Below the pieces are notes generated by a model that was given only the letters and a program-made list of their open reading frames with translations, was not told where the DNA came from and ran no database searches. 64,000 bases of DNA from CAVPCZ01 sp963779225. Lineage in GTDB: Bacteria; Bacteroidota; Ignavibacteria; UBA10030; UBA6906. A program made the translations under genes and the position numbers. The stretch covers positions 1,674,001 through 1,738,000 of the forward strand of contig CAVZWW010000003.1 in assembly GCA_963779225.1 (NCBI GenBank), in the 5' to 3' direction. This document shows, one piece after another, positions 26,062 through 35,279 of this stretch (positions are counted from its first letter, which is position 1; each line of letters begins with the position of its first letter).

Positions 26062-26340
26062 AGCATCGGGAATGCAGCCTGGAGGGTTGGAGCTGGAGGA
26101 TCGGCGGCGGAAGATGGGGCCTGAGGATTGAAGCTGAAGGATCGAAGGCTGAGGTCAAGACGGAGGATTTAAGGCGGAGATCCAGGCTGGGGATTGACGA
26201 TGGAGGACGAAAGAGGGGAAGGAAAGGTTCGGAATCGATGCTCGGGTTGGAAGGCAGGGATCAACGACAGGAATTGAAGATGGAAAGCCGGAAATCACAA
26301 AGGAAGAATAAAAGAAGGCCAACGATGAATGGAGGGAGGC
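26062..26340. repeat. purine-rich degenerate repeat spacer
   Basis: About 280 bases where the plus strand is strongly G/A-rich and built from loose repeats of units such as GGAGGAT, GGATTGA and GAAGATGG. Any open frame across it is low-complexity (R, G, E, K, S) and not believable as a protein. GGAGG at its right end serves as ribosome site for the next gene. Confidence 0.6.
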
Positions 26341-27141
26341 ATGTATAGAGGCGAATTTGCCGTGAGCGAGGAGCAGGTGAAGTTCTATGAAGAGAACGGC
26401 TACGTTCAATTGTCGAACGTCCTCGGGCAGAAGGAGATAGAAACCCTCAGGAATGCGCTGGATGTTGCTGTGGAAGACCGGAAACGGTTGCAGGAGAACT
26501 GGGGACCCCGGATGGATGAAGGGTACACCAAGGTGTTCCTGCAAATGGTGAACGTGTGGGAGCGGTATCCCGCGATCGAAGAGTATGCTCTCAGCCCCCG
26601 CATCGGGGGGATCGCGCGGCAGCTCACACGGGCCCCTTTTGTGCGCCTCTGGCATGACCATGCATTGATCAAATTCCCCAAAGACAGTAAAGCCACGGCA
26701 TGGCATCAGGACAAAGTGTACTGGCCGATGCGCGAGAACGCCGCCCTCTCCTGCTGGATGGCTCTTGACGACGTGACGGTAGAAAAAGGATGCATGTGGT
26801 TTCTCCCGGGCTCGCACAAACTGGGTCCGTTGAACCCCGTTGATCTCGGGAACCCGGGTGACGCTGATTTGCTTCAGCTGCTCCCGGCTGGAAAACGCGA
26901 GGGAGCGCGGCCGGTTGTCGTCGAGATGAAAGCCGGTAGCTGCACATTCCACAACGGGCTCACATTCCACTACGCCGGCCCGAATACCACGGATACACCC
27001 CGCCGCGCGATGGTGACCATATTCATGCCTTCCGGCACGCATTATTCGCCGGTGGAGCATCTTATCGGCGACAGGGGAAATCTGAAGGAGGGTGAGGAGT
27101 TCCATGGCCCTCTCTTCCCGATCGTTGCGCGCGAACCGTGA
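26341..27141 (+). CDS. phytanoyl-CoA dioxygenase (PhyH)-like oxygenase
   Basis: 266 residues from ATG 26341, with GGAGG five bases upstream; an in-frame ATG at 26329 lies inside the ribosome site. It opens with the family pattern VKFYEENGYVQLSNVL. The iron site is seen as ATAWHQDKVYWPM (HxD) and CTFHNGLTFHYAGPNTTD (distal His), with the 2-oxoglutarate-binding Arg in RRAMVTIFMP. CMWFLPGSHKLGP is also typical. It should be a cytoplasmic Fe(II)/2-oxoglutarate oxygenase of unknown substrate. A second PhyH gene follows, so the two may act in sequence. Confidence 0.9.
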   Translation: MYRGEFAVSEEQVKFYEENGYVQLSNVLGQKEIETLRNALDVAVEDRKRLQENWGPRMDEGYTKVFLQMVNVWERYPAIEEYALSPRIGGIARQLTRAPFVRLWHDHALIKFPKDSKATAWHQDKVYWPMRENAALSCWMALDDVTVEKGCMWFLPGSHKLGPLNPVDLGNPGDADLLQLLPAGKREGARPVVVEMKAGSCTFHNGLTFHYAGPNTTDTPRRAMVTIFMPSGTHYSPVEHLIGDRGNLKEGEEFHGPLFPIVAREP

Positions 27142-27289
27142 TCCCGTTGGCCGGACATACGGACACGTGACACATGTCGCACAGTGTCACATGTGCCACC
27201 GTGCCACAGCGGTACGCAGAGGCACATCTGCGGGACGTGTGCCCCGGAGGTGCTGACAAACGATGTTTTCTGGAACAGGAGGGATGGCG
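27142..27289. promoter_or_regulatory. spacer with several inverted repeats
   Basis: Between the two PhyH genes. GTGACAC (27167-27173) and GTGTCAC (27184-27190) form a seven-pair dyad; CACATGT/ACATGTG elements overlap it, and GGCACA/TGTGCC flank 11 bases near 27221-27243. It might be an operator or internal promoter region; no clear -10/-35 pair was found. AGGAGG at its right end serves the next gene. Confidence 0.3.
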
Positions 27290-28015
27290 ATGCTGACGCA
27301 AACGCAGGTCGATGAGTATGAGCGGGAGGGGTTCCTGGTAGTGCAGAATCTTCTCACGCCTCAGGAGGTGGATCGATTCGTCACTTATGAGGCGACCCAG
27401 GATCCGGAGTGGCGGGACCGCCTGGATAACCACGTGCGTGATCCGGAGTGGATGTCAATCGCAAAGCACCAGCCCATGGTGTCCATCGCCAGGCAACTCC
27501 TGGGTGCGGCACCGATGATCGTCCAGTCTATGTACCTGGAGAAATATCCCGCGGCCGAAGGGAAGGGGACTGCGCCGCACCAGGATGTGCATTATCTGCC
27601 CACCGAGCCCAACACACTTATGGCATGCTGGGTTGCATTGAGTGATACGGATGGCGAAAATGGCGGCCTGGTTGTGCTTCCCCGTAGTCATACCGACGGA
27701 CTCCTGACGACGCATAAGGCGACCAACCTGAAGGACCACCAGGTGTGGGAGGTCGAACAACTGATGCGCGACCGGACGGGGAGGGAATGGAAAGAGGTTT
27801 TCTATTCTTTTGAAATAGACAATCTGGACCGGGACCGGCTGGTCCATCTCCGGGTGCCCAAGGGATCCGGTGTGTTCTTTACCGGAATGACCATACACGG
27901 ATCGTTCGGCAACCGGAGCCGCGATCGCGTCCGCCGGGCTTTTGCCACCCATTTTGTCGCGGACGGGACCTGGGTGCTCCGTGCCGACGTCCAGCATCTG
28001 GTTCCGGCGGAGTAG
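27290..28015 (+). CDS. phytanoyl-CoA dioxygenase (PhyH)-like oxygenase, second copy
   Basis: 241 residues from ATG 27290, chosen because AGGAGG lies seven bases upstream; ATGs at 27263 and 27284 are also in frame. Motifs: VDEYEREGFLVVQNLL at the start, PHQDVHYLPTEPNTLMACWV with HxD, GGLVVLPRSHTDGLL, and FTGMTIHGSFGNRSRDRVRR with the distal His and Arg. It differs clearly from the preceding PhyH protein, so this is not a recent duplication. Likely a cytoplasmic 2-oxoglutarate-dependent hydroxylase in the same pathway. It ends ten bases before the next gene. Confidence 0.9.
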   Translation: MLTQTQVDEYEREGFLVVQNLLTPQEVDRFVTYEATQDPEWRDRLDNHVRDPEWMSIAKHQPMVSIARQLLGAAPMIVQSMYLEKYPAAEGKGTAPHQDVHYLPTEPNTLMACWVALSDTDGENGGLVVLPRSHTDGLLTTHKATNLKDHQVWEVEQLMRDRTGREWKEVFYSFEIDNLDRDRLVHLRVPKGSGVFFTGMTIHGSFGNRSRDRVRRAFATHFVADGTWVLRADVQHLVPAE

Positions 28016-28024
28016 GGGGGTATT

Positions 28025-29626
28025 ATGACCAAGAAAACAACTTCGCTGCATACAGACAACCCCCGGCTCAACGCACTCCTGCCCCGGATCAAGGGTTTTC
28101 TGGATCAGGATGTCTCCGAAGTCAATGCGCTCGGTTCACACGTCAGGGGATACCGCTCCCCCGACGGGCCCAGTCTGTGGCTCCGCGACCACACGGACAT
28201 GATGCGCGGCTTCCGCTACTGGGAACGCGACATGACCAGTATGGTCGGGCACTTTGCGGAAACACAAACACGCCGCGGATGGCTCTTCGACTATTTTACC
28301 CTCACCCCCGATAAACTTCCCTGTGAACGGGAGAACTGGGCAAAGTACGTGAGGGTGCCCGTGGAAGCGGATGTGGAGTACCGCTTCGTCAACGGTGTCT
28401 ACCTGGCCTGGCAGGCGACCGGCGATGACAGCTGGATGAAACAGATGCTGCCGCACGCGGAGCGCGCAATTCAATATATTCTGACTGATCCCTGGCGCTG
28501 GGACAAGACTCTCAAGCTGGTGAAACGGGCCTACACGATAGACACCTGGGATTTCGACTACACGGCGGGAAAGCATGACTGGCTCAATTTCCAGATCACT
28601 CCGGACACCTTCTGGGGGATCATGCATGGAGACAACTCCGGATACTACGAGGCATTTCTCCGGCTGGCCGCCATGTACGAACATCTCCGGCAACACAAAC
28701 GGGCGGCCGGGTGGCGCCGCTTTGCGGCCGCGTTCCGGAAACGGGCCAACAGGGTCTGCTTCAACGGGACCTTCTACACGCACCACGTCCACCTTGTGCC
28801 GGTGACGATCGCCGGTGTGGATGAACGTGCGCAGTTGAGTCTGAGCAATCCCATGGATATCAACCGGGGACTGGCGACGCATGAGATGGCGGTGTCCATA
28901 ATCGACGAATACCGCCGCAGGGGTGAAGCCACCGGCGCGTTTGCACCCTGGTTCAGCATCGATCCACCTTTTCCCGATGGATTGTATGGGGATGACAAGC
29001 TTGTCGGCGGAGCATACTGCAACGGCGGTATCATGCCGTTGGTGGGCGGCGAGCTGATCAGGGCGGCGTTCGAACATGGCCGCGAGGAGTACGCCGTGGA
29101 ACAGCTGTTGAAGTATGAGGAGCTGACGCAGGCCAGCGAGACCTACCTCTGGTATTTTCCGGATGGCCGGCACGCAACAAAGGAGACAAGCACGAGTCCT
29201 GAGGCGTACCCCACGGATGGATGGGGAGCTTCGGCAATGCTGTTCGGTCTGATGGAAGGGCTTGCCGGTGTGGTTGACGAGCACACACTCTTCCGTCGTG
29301 TGCGGCTCTCCCCCCGGTGGATCGCCGCCGGCGCTGCCGAGGCGGCCGTGCAGTGCGTCTACGGTGCTTCGGGGGCCTCTTTCGGGTACTCCTACCGCCA
29401 CGATGCAGCGCGGCATACGATTACGCTGGAGCTGCAGAATGCTGCCGATGTAACACTCCACGTTCTGCTCCCGGCGGGCACCCGCGCAGTACACATGCGC
29501 GTCAACGGGAGGGCGGTGCCATGTTCCACCCGGCTGGTGGAAAAGAGTGCCTATGCCGATGCTTCCCTGCGTGTGCGGCGGAATGCCTCGATCGAAGTGC
29601 GGTATTTCGGGATCTCCGAGAAATGA
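28025..29626 (+). CDS. six-hairpin glycosidase-like protein, cytoplasmic
   Basis: 533 residues, no signal peptide. Helix-rich repeats with aromatic and acidic motifs fit an (alpha/alpha)6 barrel: GPSLWLRDHTDMMRGFRYWE near residue 50, YRFVNGVYLAWQATGDDSW near 120, LATHEMAVSIIDEYR near 285 and PTDGWGASAMLFGLMEGLAG near 400. A beta-sandwich tail follows (about 430-533). This layout resembles glycogen-debranching or GH94/GH65/GH63-type proteins, but no family can be fixed. Being intracellular, it probably acts on imported oligosaccharides. It is followed by an exported six-hairpin protein. Confidence 0.65.
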   Translation: MTKKTTSLHTDNPRLNALLPRIKGFLDQDVSEVNALGSHVRGYRSPDGPSLWLRDHTDMMRGFRYWERDMTSMVGHFAETQTRRGWLFDYFTLTPDKLPCERENWAKYVRVPVEADVEYRFVNGVYLAWQATGDDSWMKQMLPHAERAIQYILTDPWRWDKTLKLVKRAYTIDTWDFDYTAGKHDWLNFQITPDTFWGIMHGDNSGYYEAFLRLAAMYEHLRQHKRAAGWRRFAAAFRKRANRVCFNGTFYTHHVHLVPVTIAGVDERAQLSLSNPMDINRGLATHEMAVSIIDEYRRRGEATGAFAPWFSIDPPFPDGLYGDDKLVGGAYCNGGIMPLVGGELIRAAFEHGREEYAVEQLLKYEELTQASETYLWYFPDGRHATKETSTSPEAYPTDGWGASAMLFGLMEGLAGVVDEHTLFRRVRLSPRWIAAGAAEAAVQCVYGASGASFGYSYRHDAARHTITLELQNAADVTLHVLLPAGTRAVHMRVNGRAVPCSTRLVEKSAYADASLRVRRNASIEVRYFGISEK

Positions 29627-29708
29627 GTTGAACGTTCGTGCTCCGCTCTGCCGCGGGGAAGAACAAAAAGCGGTTTTCGAGACTGTACAATAACCCGGGA
29701 AGTCAACC

Positions 29709-31949
29709 ATGAAACGTCGTGCATTCCTCAAAACACCTGCAGTCACATTGTTACTCCCCGCCGCAGGTACGCTGGCGGCTGTTGACCGCTTGACTGCCGC
29801 GGAACCGGATGTCCAGGCGGCCCAATCCGCAGCTGGTAAATTTACACAGCGGATTCATCAGGACTTCAACACCTACCATCCCGGCATTGAGTACTTCTTT
29901 CTGGGGAACGGCGACATTCAGGCTGCTGTGCAGTACTGTCCCGACCGCTCCGGGGATCTCCCTCCCTCCTATCTCGGGCTGACGTTGATGGATGCGGAGC
30001 ACTTCTCGCGAAAGTGGAGCACCTATCTCTTCCACCCCGAACGGGGATACGAACGATCGATGCTGGATGTCCGGGTGGATGGCAAGGGCTACGCTTCAAC
30101 GCCGCAGACGGTTGAAGGTATCCGCTGGAAACTGATGGATGCGGTTCCCGTCGTCTCACTCACCTGGAAAGCAGGTCCGGTTGCCGTGGAGGAGGAGTTC
30201 TACGTACCGCCGGAAGGGGGCGCATTGATCCGTAATGTGCGTGTGCGCAACACCGGTGACGCGGCGGCGGATCTCAAACTCTTTCTTCAGCTTGTTCCGA
30301 ATTTCGCTCTTTTCGACGAGATCGGGACTGATCCGAAAGGGAAGTTCGTCTTCGGGCGCGGGTATACCGAGGTCACGCTTCGCTGTCTGGATGGTGACGT
30401 CAGCGCTGCCGGCAGATATGACCTGAACGTCGGCCTGGGATCCTGTGCCCCGGGTGCAGAGCGCTCTGCCCGGTTTGTCTACACTATCCGTCCCGGCAGT
30501 AAGGCTCCGACCGCCGGCGAGATGGAAGGTGTCTGGCGTGACACCGTTGCATTCTGGGCGTCCAAGCCCGTGCTGAAGACCGGCAACGAAATACTCGACC
30601 GTCTCTATATGCTGGCGCGGACAGGGTTGAAATCGCAGCTCGCTCACAGCGGAAAACGCGACAGCGGGTACTGGATGTACAACATGGAATGGGTCCGGGA
30701 TGATGTGATGATGCTGCAGGCGATGGCCATGGCGGGGCTCCACGATGAGGCGAAGTCCATTCTCCTGAAGATTTTCCGGAAGAGTGTCGGACCTGACGGA
30801 TGCCTGATCGAATCCAGCCGCTGGTCGGGGCCCGACTACACAGAGCTGGATCAAAACGGGCTACTGGTATACGCGGCATGGCTCTACCTCTGCTGGACCG
30901 GTGATCTTGCTCTCATCAAAGAACACTGGGAGAAGATCAGACTGGCCGGAGAATTTCCCCTGCAGGATGTGTTCCGGAATCCCCGTGCGAAGTTGCTCCG
31001 GAACAAGCGGGAGTTCTGGGAGCGGAGCGATCGGGATGGGGTGGAAGACGGGTTTGAGCTTATGTATAACTTCTGGGTGTGCCTGGGGCTTGAGAAGGGG
31101 AGTGAAGTTGCCCGGAGGGTGGGTGATGAAACCACGGCCAAACGCTGGACGGCCGTTGCGGCCGAGATGAAGAATACGATTCTGACCGACCCCACGTTCA
31201 AGTTCATTGAAGAGGGACATTTCATCAAGCGGCGGACTCTTGACGGCCGCTGGCAGCGGTACTTCATTCCGCCCAACCGGGCAGCGATGCCTCCGGGTTC
31301 CCCGATAGCGCTGGAGGAGAAGCCTGAGAGCGAGCCCGATTCCTCCAACGTCTATCCGATCATTTACGGGTTTGTTGATCCCCGCGGCGAGGTTTCAAAG
31401 AAGACTCTCCTGTCGATGGACCGGCTCTGGAACCAGCGGTGGACCACCGGCGGGTACTCCCGGTACAACACCACCAGCGAGCCGGATCCGCCCGCGCCCT
31501 GGCCGATTGCCTCGCTGCTCATCGCGCGCGCCGCGGTCGAGGCGGGTGAGGATGCACGTGTCTGGAAATCACTGAACTGGGTTGCCTCCATTAACGGGGG
31601 ATTATCCGGGGGCTGGTTCGAACGGTATGGCCCGAGCATTACGCCCCCGGCCCCTCCGGTGAGTGTGGTGGGATGGGCGTGGGCGGAGATTGTCCTCCTG
31701 ATGGTCCATCACATCATGGGATTCCGTCCCGAACTTGATGGCCTGACCATCCGGCCACGGCTTATCACCGGAGCGGAGAGGGTTTCCACACGATTCACGA
31801 TTCGCGGTGCAACGGTGGATGTGGAGATCCGCCGTGCCAGCGCGCCGAAGGCCGTTGTCGACGGCAAGGTGGTTCCGGTCACCGACGGCACCTTGAGTAT
31901 TCCATACCCGAAGAAGGGGAGTAGTATGCGCATCACCATGGACGTCTGA
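29709..31949 (+). CDS. Tat-exported (alpha/alpha)6 glycoside hydrolase, GH15-like
   Basis: 746 residues. The N-terminus MKRRAFLKTPAVTLLLPAAG is a twin-arginine signal. A beta-sandwich covers about 45-285. The helical barrel includes NMEWVRDDVMMLQAMAMAGL near 325, CLIESSRWSGPDYTELDQNG near 360 and YAAWLYLCWTGDLALIKEHW near 385, closest in look to glucoamylase-type GH15 barrels with their WxRD motif. A short beta tail ends the protein. Likely periplasmic. The 82-bp spacer before it lacks a clear ribosome site. Family assignment is tentative; exo-acting glycosidase is the broad call. Confidence 0.65.
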   Translation: MKRRAFLKTPAVTLLLPAAGTLAAVDRLTAAEPDVQAAQSAAGKFTQRIHQDFNTYHPGIEYFFLGNGDIQAAVQYCPDRSGDLPPSYLGLTLMDAEHFSRKWSTYLFHPERGYERSMLDVRVDGKGYASTPQTVEGIRWKLMDAVPVVSLTWKAGPVAVEEEFYVPPEGGALIRNVRVRNTGDAAADLKLFLQLVPNFALFDEIGTDPKGKFVFGRGYTEVTLRCLDGDVSAAGRYDLNVGLGSCAPGAERSARFVYTIRPGSKAPTAGEMEGVWRDTVAFWASKPVLKTGNEILDRLYMLARTGLKSQLAHSGKRDSGYWMYNMEWVRDDVMMLQAMAMAGLHDEAKSILLKIFRKSVGPDGCLIESSRWSGPDYTELDQNGLLVYAAWLYLCWTGDLALIKEHWEKIRLAGEFPLQDVFRNPRAKLLRNKREFWERSDRDGVEDGFELMYNFWVCLGLEKGSEVARRVGDETTAKRWTAVAAEMKNTILTDPTFKFIEEGHFIKRRTLDGRWQRYFIPPNRAAMPPGSPIALEEKPESEPDSSNVYPIIYGFVDPRGEVSKKTLLSMDRLWNQRWTTGGYSRYNTTSEPDPPAPWPIASLLIARAAVEAGEDARVWKSLNWVASINGGLSGGWFERYGPSITPPAPPVSVVGWAWAEIVLLMVHHIMGFRPELDGLTIRPRLITGAERVSTRFTIRGATVDVEIRRASAPKAVVDGKVVPVTDGTLSIPYPKKGSSMRITMDV

Positions 31950-31962
31950 GAGGATTGGCAAT

Positions 31963-33279
31963 ATGAAACGGTCGGAATTCTTGAGTGCCTGCATGGCTGT
32001 CGGTGCGGGGAGCATGTTACTGCCGTTGCCGGCAGCGGCAAAAGATCCACCCGGGTTGGCCGCCCAGCCTGCGGCCGCCGGGCCTCCGGCCCTCCGGCCC
32101 CTGTCCGTCTGGCCGCCGGTTGACCCGGCGGACGAGTCCTTCTGGACCTTCCTGCGCGGACAGTTTCCCCTGGCGGAAGACAGGGCCTATCTCAACACCG
32201 GGGGACTCGGGGCATCTCCGTACGCCGTGATCGATGCCGTGAAGGCCAGGATGGATGAACTGGAACGTATTTGCGAAACAGGTCATACCGAAGAACTGTG
32301 GAAAGAGATCAAAGGAGCTGCGGCCCGGCTGCTGGGGTGCGATGCCGGAGAGATCGCGTTTGTGCGGAATACCACCGAGGGGATCAACATTGTTTCGAAC
32401 GGGCTGCCCTTCAAGAGCGGCGACGAAGTGATCCTGACAACCCAAGAACATGTGGGAAATGCGCTCACCTGGCTCGCGCTGTCAAAGCAAAAAGGGATCG
32501 TGTTGAAGCTGTTCGAACCGTCAACCGTTTCGCAGGCGGAGAACCTGGATCGCATCAGTGCGCTCATCAACAAGCGCACACGGTTAATCAGTGTGCCCCA
32601 TGCGGTAACAACGACCGGGCTTCTGCTTCCCGTGAAGGAAATAGCCGTCATGGCGCGGACCAGAGGCATCTGGTCGTTTGTGGACGGGGCGCAAACCGCC
32701 GGCATGCTGCCGTTCAGCCTGCACGACATCGGGTGCGACGCGTATGCAACAAGCGGGCACAAATGGCTGATGGGCCCGAAGGAGACGGGACTCCTGTATG
32801 TACGGCAATCGATGCTCGAGACGGTCAGGCCCCTGTTTGTCGGCGCGTATTCCGATGGCGGATTCGATCTTCTGAAGGGGACGGTGGCATTTCATCCCAC
32901 CGCACAACGGTACGAGTACGGGACGGTGAGCATTCCCCTTCGTGTGGGACTGATGGCGGCATTTTCGTTCATCGAACGAATCGGGATCGAAAATGTATGG
33001 AAGCGCGACCGCACGCTCTCCGACCGGTTGTATGAAGGACTGGCGGCCATTCCGCGTGTCACCGTACTCTCGCCTGCGGATCCCTCGATGCGGTCGGCGA
33101 TGATCACGTTCATGCACAAAGAACGGGCACATCTCGATCTCCAGGAGCATCTGAACAGCTTCAATCTCCGTACGCGGAGCGTGACCGAAGGTGGGCTTGC
33201 CGCGCTGCGCATTTCGACACATGTGTACAATTCGTTCGCCGAAGTGGAACGGGTGCTTGAAGGTGTTCGAACAGCCTGA
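31963..33279 (+). CDS. exported class V aminotransferase-fold PLP enzyme
   Basis: 438 residues; GAGGA upstream. The first about 27 residues (MKRSEFLSACMAVGAGSMLL onwards) look like a Tat-type signal with Lys-Arg in place of Arg-Arg, followed by a Pro/Ala-rich linker to about residue 50. The fold is class V: YLNTGGLGASPYAVIDAV, FVRNTTEGINIVSNGLPF, TTQEHVGNALTWLAL, FVDGAQTAGMLPFSL and the PLP lysine in YATSGHKWLMGPKETGLL. Relatives include isopenicillin N epimerase, cysteine desulfurases and NifS-like lyases. An export signal on a PLP enzyme is uncommon though known in this group; it could deaminate or epimerise amino groups outside the inner membrane. Confidence 0.82.
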   Translation: MKRSEFLSACMAVGAGSMLLPLPAAAKDPPGLAAQPAAAGPPALRPLSVWPPVDPADESFWTFLRGQFPLAEDRAYLNTGGLGASPYAVIDAVKARMDELERICETGHTEELWKEIKGAAARLLGCDAGEIAFVRNTTEGINIVSNGLPFKSGDEVILTTQEHVGNALTWLALSKQKGIVLKLFEPSTVSQAENLDRISALINKRTRLISVPHAVTTTGLLLPVKEIAVMARTRGIWSFVDGAQTAGMLPFSLHDIGCDAYATSGHKWLMGPKETGLLYVRQSMLETVRPLFVGAYSDGGFDLLKGTVAFHPTAQRYEYGTVSIPLRVGLMAAFSFIERIGIENVWKRDRTLSDRLYEGLAAIPRVTVLSPADPSMRSAMITFMHKERAHLDLQEHLNSFNLRTRSVTEGGLAALRISTHVYNSFAEVERVLEGVRTA

Positions 33280-33299
33280 TCACGATCCATTGGACTCTG

Positions 33300-35198
33300 A
33301 TGAAATCCGTTAATCTCTACGACTACCTGGTCATTGCCGGCTACTTCGTCTTTATGCTCGGCATTGGCATCTACTTCACGCGGATAAATAAGAGCGGGAA
33401 GGAGTATTTTGCCGGCGGCAACATGATCCCCTGGTGGGTATCGGGTATGACGCTGTACATGGCGAACTTCAGTGCATGGTCGTTTACGGCTGCTGCCGGG
33501 ACGACGTACACCGAGGGGTCGTTTATGTTGATCAACTTCTCCCTGGGGATTCTGTCGTATTCCCTGGGGGCACTGCTGACGGGGGCGCGCTGGCGGCGCA
33601 CCCGGTCGATCTCCCCGGTGGAGTATACCTACACGCGGTACAATGTGACGACACAACAATTCCTGAGCTGGGTCATCGGAATCAATTTTACACTCTCGGC
33701 GGGCGTCCAGCTTGCGTCCACCAGCAAGCTGCTGGCTCCGGTGTTGGGCGTGGATATCCTCATGATTACCCTCGTGACCGGTGTGGTTATTCTCTCCTAC
33801 ACGTTCCTCGGCGGCATCTGGGCTGTATCGATTACCGACGTGGTACAGGGAGTGATCCTGATCTGCACCGCGGCCATTATCGTACCACTCAGCATGGATC
33901 TTGTGGGTGGGCCGGCCAAGATGCTCGAGGCGCTTCCTCCCCTTTCCTGGGACCATGTGGTCAACGGCGTCAAATATGACGAATGGTGGCTCCTCTCGAT
34001 GCTTCTGATCACCACACTCGGATTCGCCGGGGGCTCGGGGCAGCGGTTCTATTCGGTGAAAGATGAAGCGTCCGCCCGGAAAGTCGGGTTTGCCGCCGCC
34101 GGATTGTGTGTACTCGGTCCTGCGATGTTCGGAATTCCCCCGCTTGTCGCCCGGATGATCTGGCCGGACCTCTCGCAGGTGGAATTCTTCAAACCCTATA
34201 TCGGCAACAACCCGCAGGACCTGGTCTATATCGGTCTGGCGATGCATCTGTTGCCCAACGGGCTGATCGGTGTGTTTGTGGCGGCGATGCTTGCAGCCAC
34301 CATGAGTACCTTGAGTTCGGTCTATAATATGGTCTCTTCCATTTTCGCCCGGGACATGTATCAGGGTCTCTTCCGGCGTTCGACGAAGGACGAAGAGCTT
34401 CTGAAGATAGGCCGTATCGCGTCGGTCTGTATCGGCATTCTTGTGACACTGCTTGCCCTGATTTTTCTCAACAGCAAGCTGGGCATATTCAACATCATGA
34501 TGGCCTTCTTCACGCTGTTCAATATTCCTGTCAGCGTCCCCCTGGCATTCGGTCTGATCTTCCGCCGGATTCCTCCGTGGTCTGCCGCCGCCGGGATCAC
34601 CTGGGGACTGCTTGCCGGGGTTGCGGTGCGGTTTCTCTTCGGATGGGCCATCGGGCCCCAGGTGTTCTTTTCCTTCTTCATGACGTTTGTCATCTTTGCG
34701 ACATCCCGGTGGATCGGGGATCTTCACAGTAAGAACCGCGCAGCAACCGCGGGAATCGGCACGGGCGTTGCGGTGCTGACCGCAGTGTTGTTTGTCCTCA
34801 CAGCACCCGCGATTACCCCGGCGTGGGCCGTAACGGTTGGATGGGTGGTCGCTGCGGCGTTCGGCGTCACGTTCTATCTGTTTGCCGGGCTGTTCACGCG
34901 TGAAAATGCAGACGAGCGCGGGAGGATTGATACGTTCTTCAAAAAACTGGACACACCCGTGGATGTCCAGAAGGAAGTGTACGGGGCGGGAGTCAAGCAG
35001 GTGTCGGTATTCCCCCTCGTCGGTGCGACGATGATCGTCATGGCGTCACTCCTGAGCCTGGTGTTTTTCACCGACATGCATGGCGGGGAGTCCGTGCTGG
35101 GAGTGCTCATCGCGATGATGCTCGTGTTCGGTGTTTTGATGTGGTATTTCGGGAAGAAGTCGGAGGTCCGCGCAGCCCGCGCGAATGAGGCTGCATAG
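33300..35198 (+). CDS. sodium:solute symporter (SSS family)
   Basis: 632 residues with about 14 hydrophobic segments. Typical SSS sequence is seen throughout: VNLYDYLVIAGYFVFMLGIG at TM1, KSGKEYFAGGNMIPWWVSG, MTLYMANFSAWSFTAAAGT, YTFLGGIWAVSITDVVQG, FYSVKDEASARKVG and AAMLAATMSTLSSVYNMVSS. Members use the sodium gradient to import sugars, inositol, sialic acid or carboxylates. The gene is followed by a close paralogue whose reading frame is broken in this assembly. Substrate is likely a sugar or acid released by neighbouring glycosidases. Confidence 0.92.
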   Translation: MKSVNLYDYLVIAGYFVFMLGIGIYFTRINKSGKEYFAGGNMIPWWVSGMTLYMANFSAWSFTAAAGTTYTEGSFMLINFSLGILSYSLGALLTGARWRRTRSISPVEYTYTRYNVTTQQFLSWVIGINFTLSAGVQLASTSKLLAPVLGVDILMITLVTGVVILSYTFLGGIWAVSITDVVQGVILICTAAIIVPLSMDLVGGPAKMLEALPPLSWDHVVNGVKYDEWWLLSMLLITTLGFAGGSGQRFYSVKDEASARKVGFAAAGLCVLGPAMFGIPPLVARMIWPDLSQVEFFKPYIGNNPQDLVYIGLAMHLLPNGLIGVFVAAMLAATMSTLSSVYNMVSSIFARDMYQGLFRRSTKDEELLKIGRIASVCIGILVTLLALIFLNSKLGIFNIMMAFFTLFNIPVSVPLAFGLIFRRIPPWSAAAGITWGLLAGVAVRFLFGWAIGPQVFFSFFMTFVIFATSRWIGDLHSKNRAATAGIGTGVAVLTAVLFVLTAPAITPAWAVTVGWVVAAAFGVTFYLFAGLFTRENADERGRIDTFFKKLDTPVDVQKEVYGAGVKQVSVFPLVGATMIVMASLLSLVFFTDMHGGESVLGVLIAMMLVFGVLMWYFGKKSEVRAARANEAA

Positions 35199-35279
35199 GC
35201 GACCTGCCGGGCTGTTCGGCGGTCTGTCCGGTTAGCCGCCCCGGGCAACGGGTTCTCACATCAATAGAAGGATATGTCC

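Noticed and set aside
26046..26348. 100-codon open frame in the purine-rich spacer
   Set aside because: Encodes only R/G/E/K/S low-complexity repeats; treated as a repeat-derived spurious frame.
28136..29746. 536-codon minus-strand open frame
   Set aside because: Antisense to the six-hairpin gene; rich in H, R, P and G with no recognisable domain.
32892..34727. 611-codon minus-strand open frame
   Set aside because: Antisense to the PLP enzyme and SSS symporter; low-complexity charged sequence typical of shadow frames.
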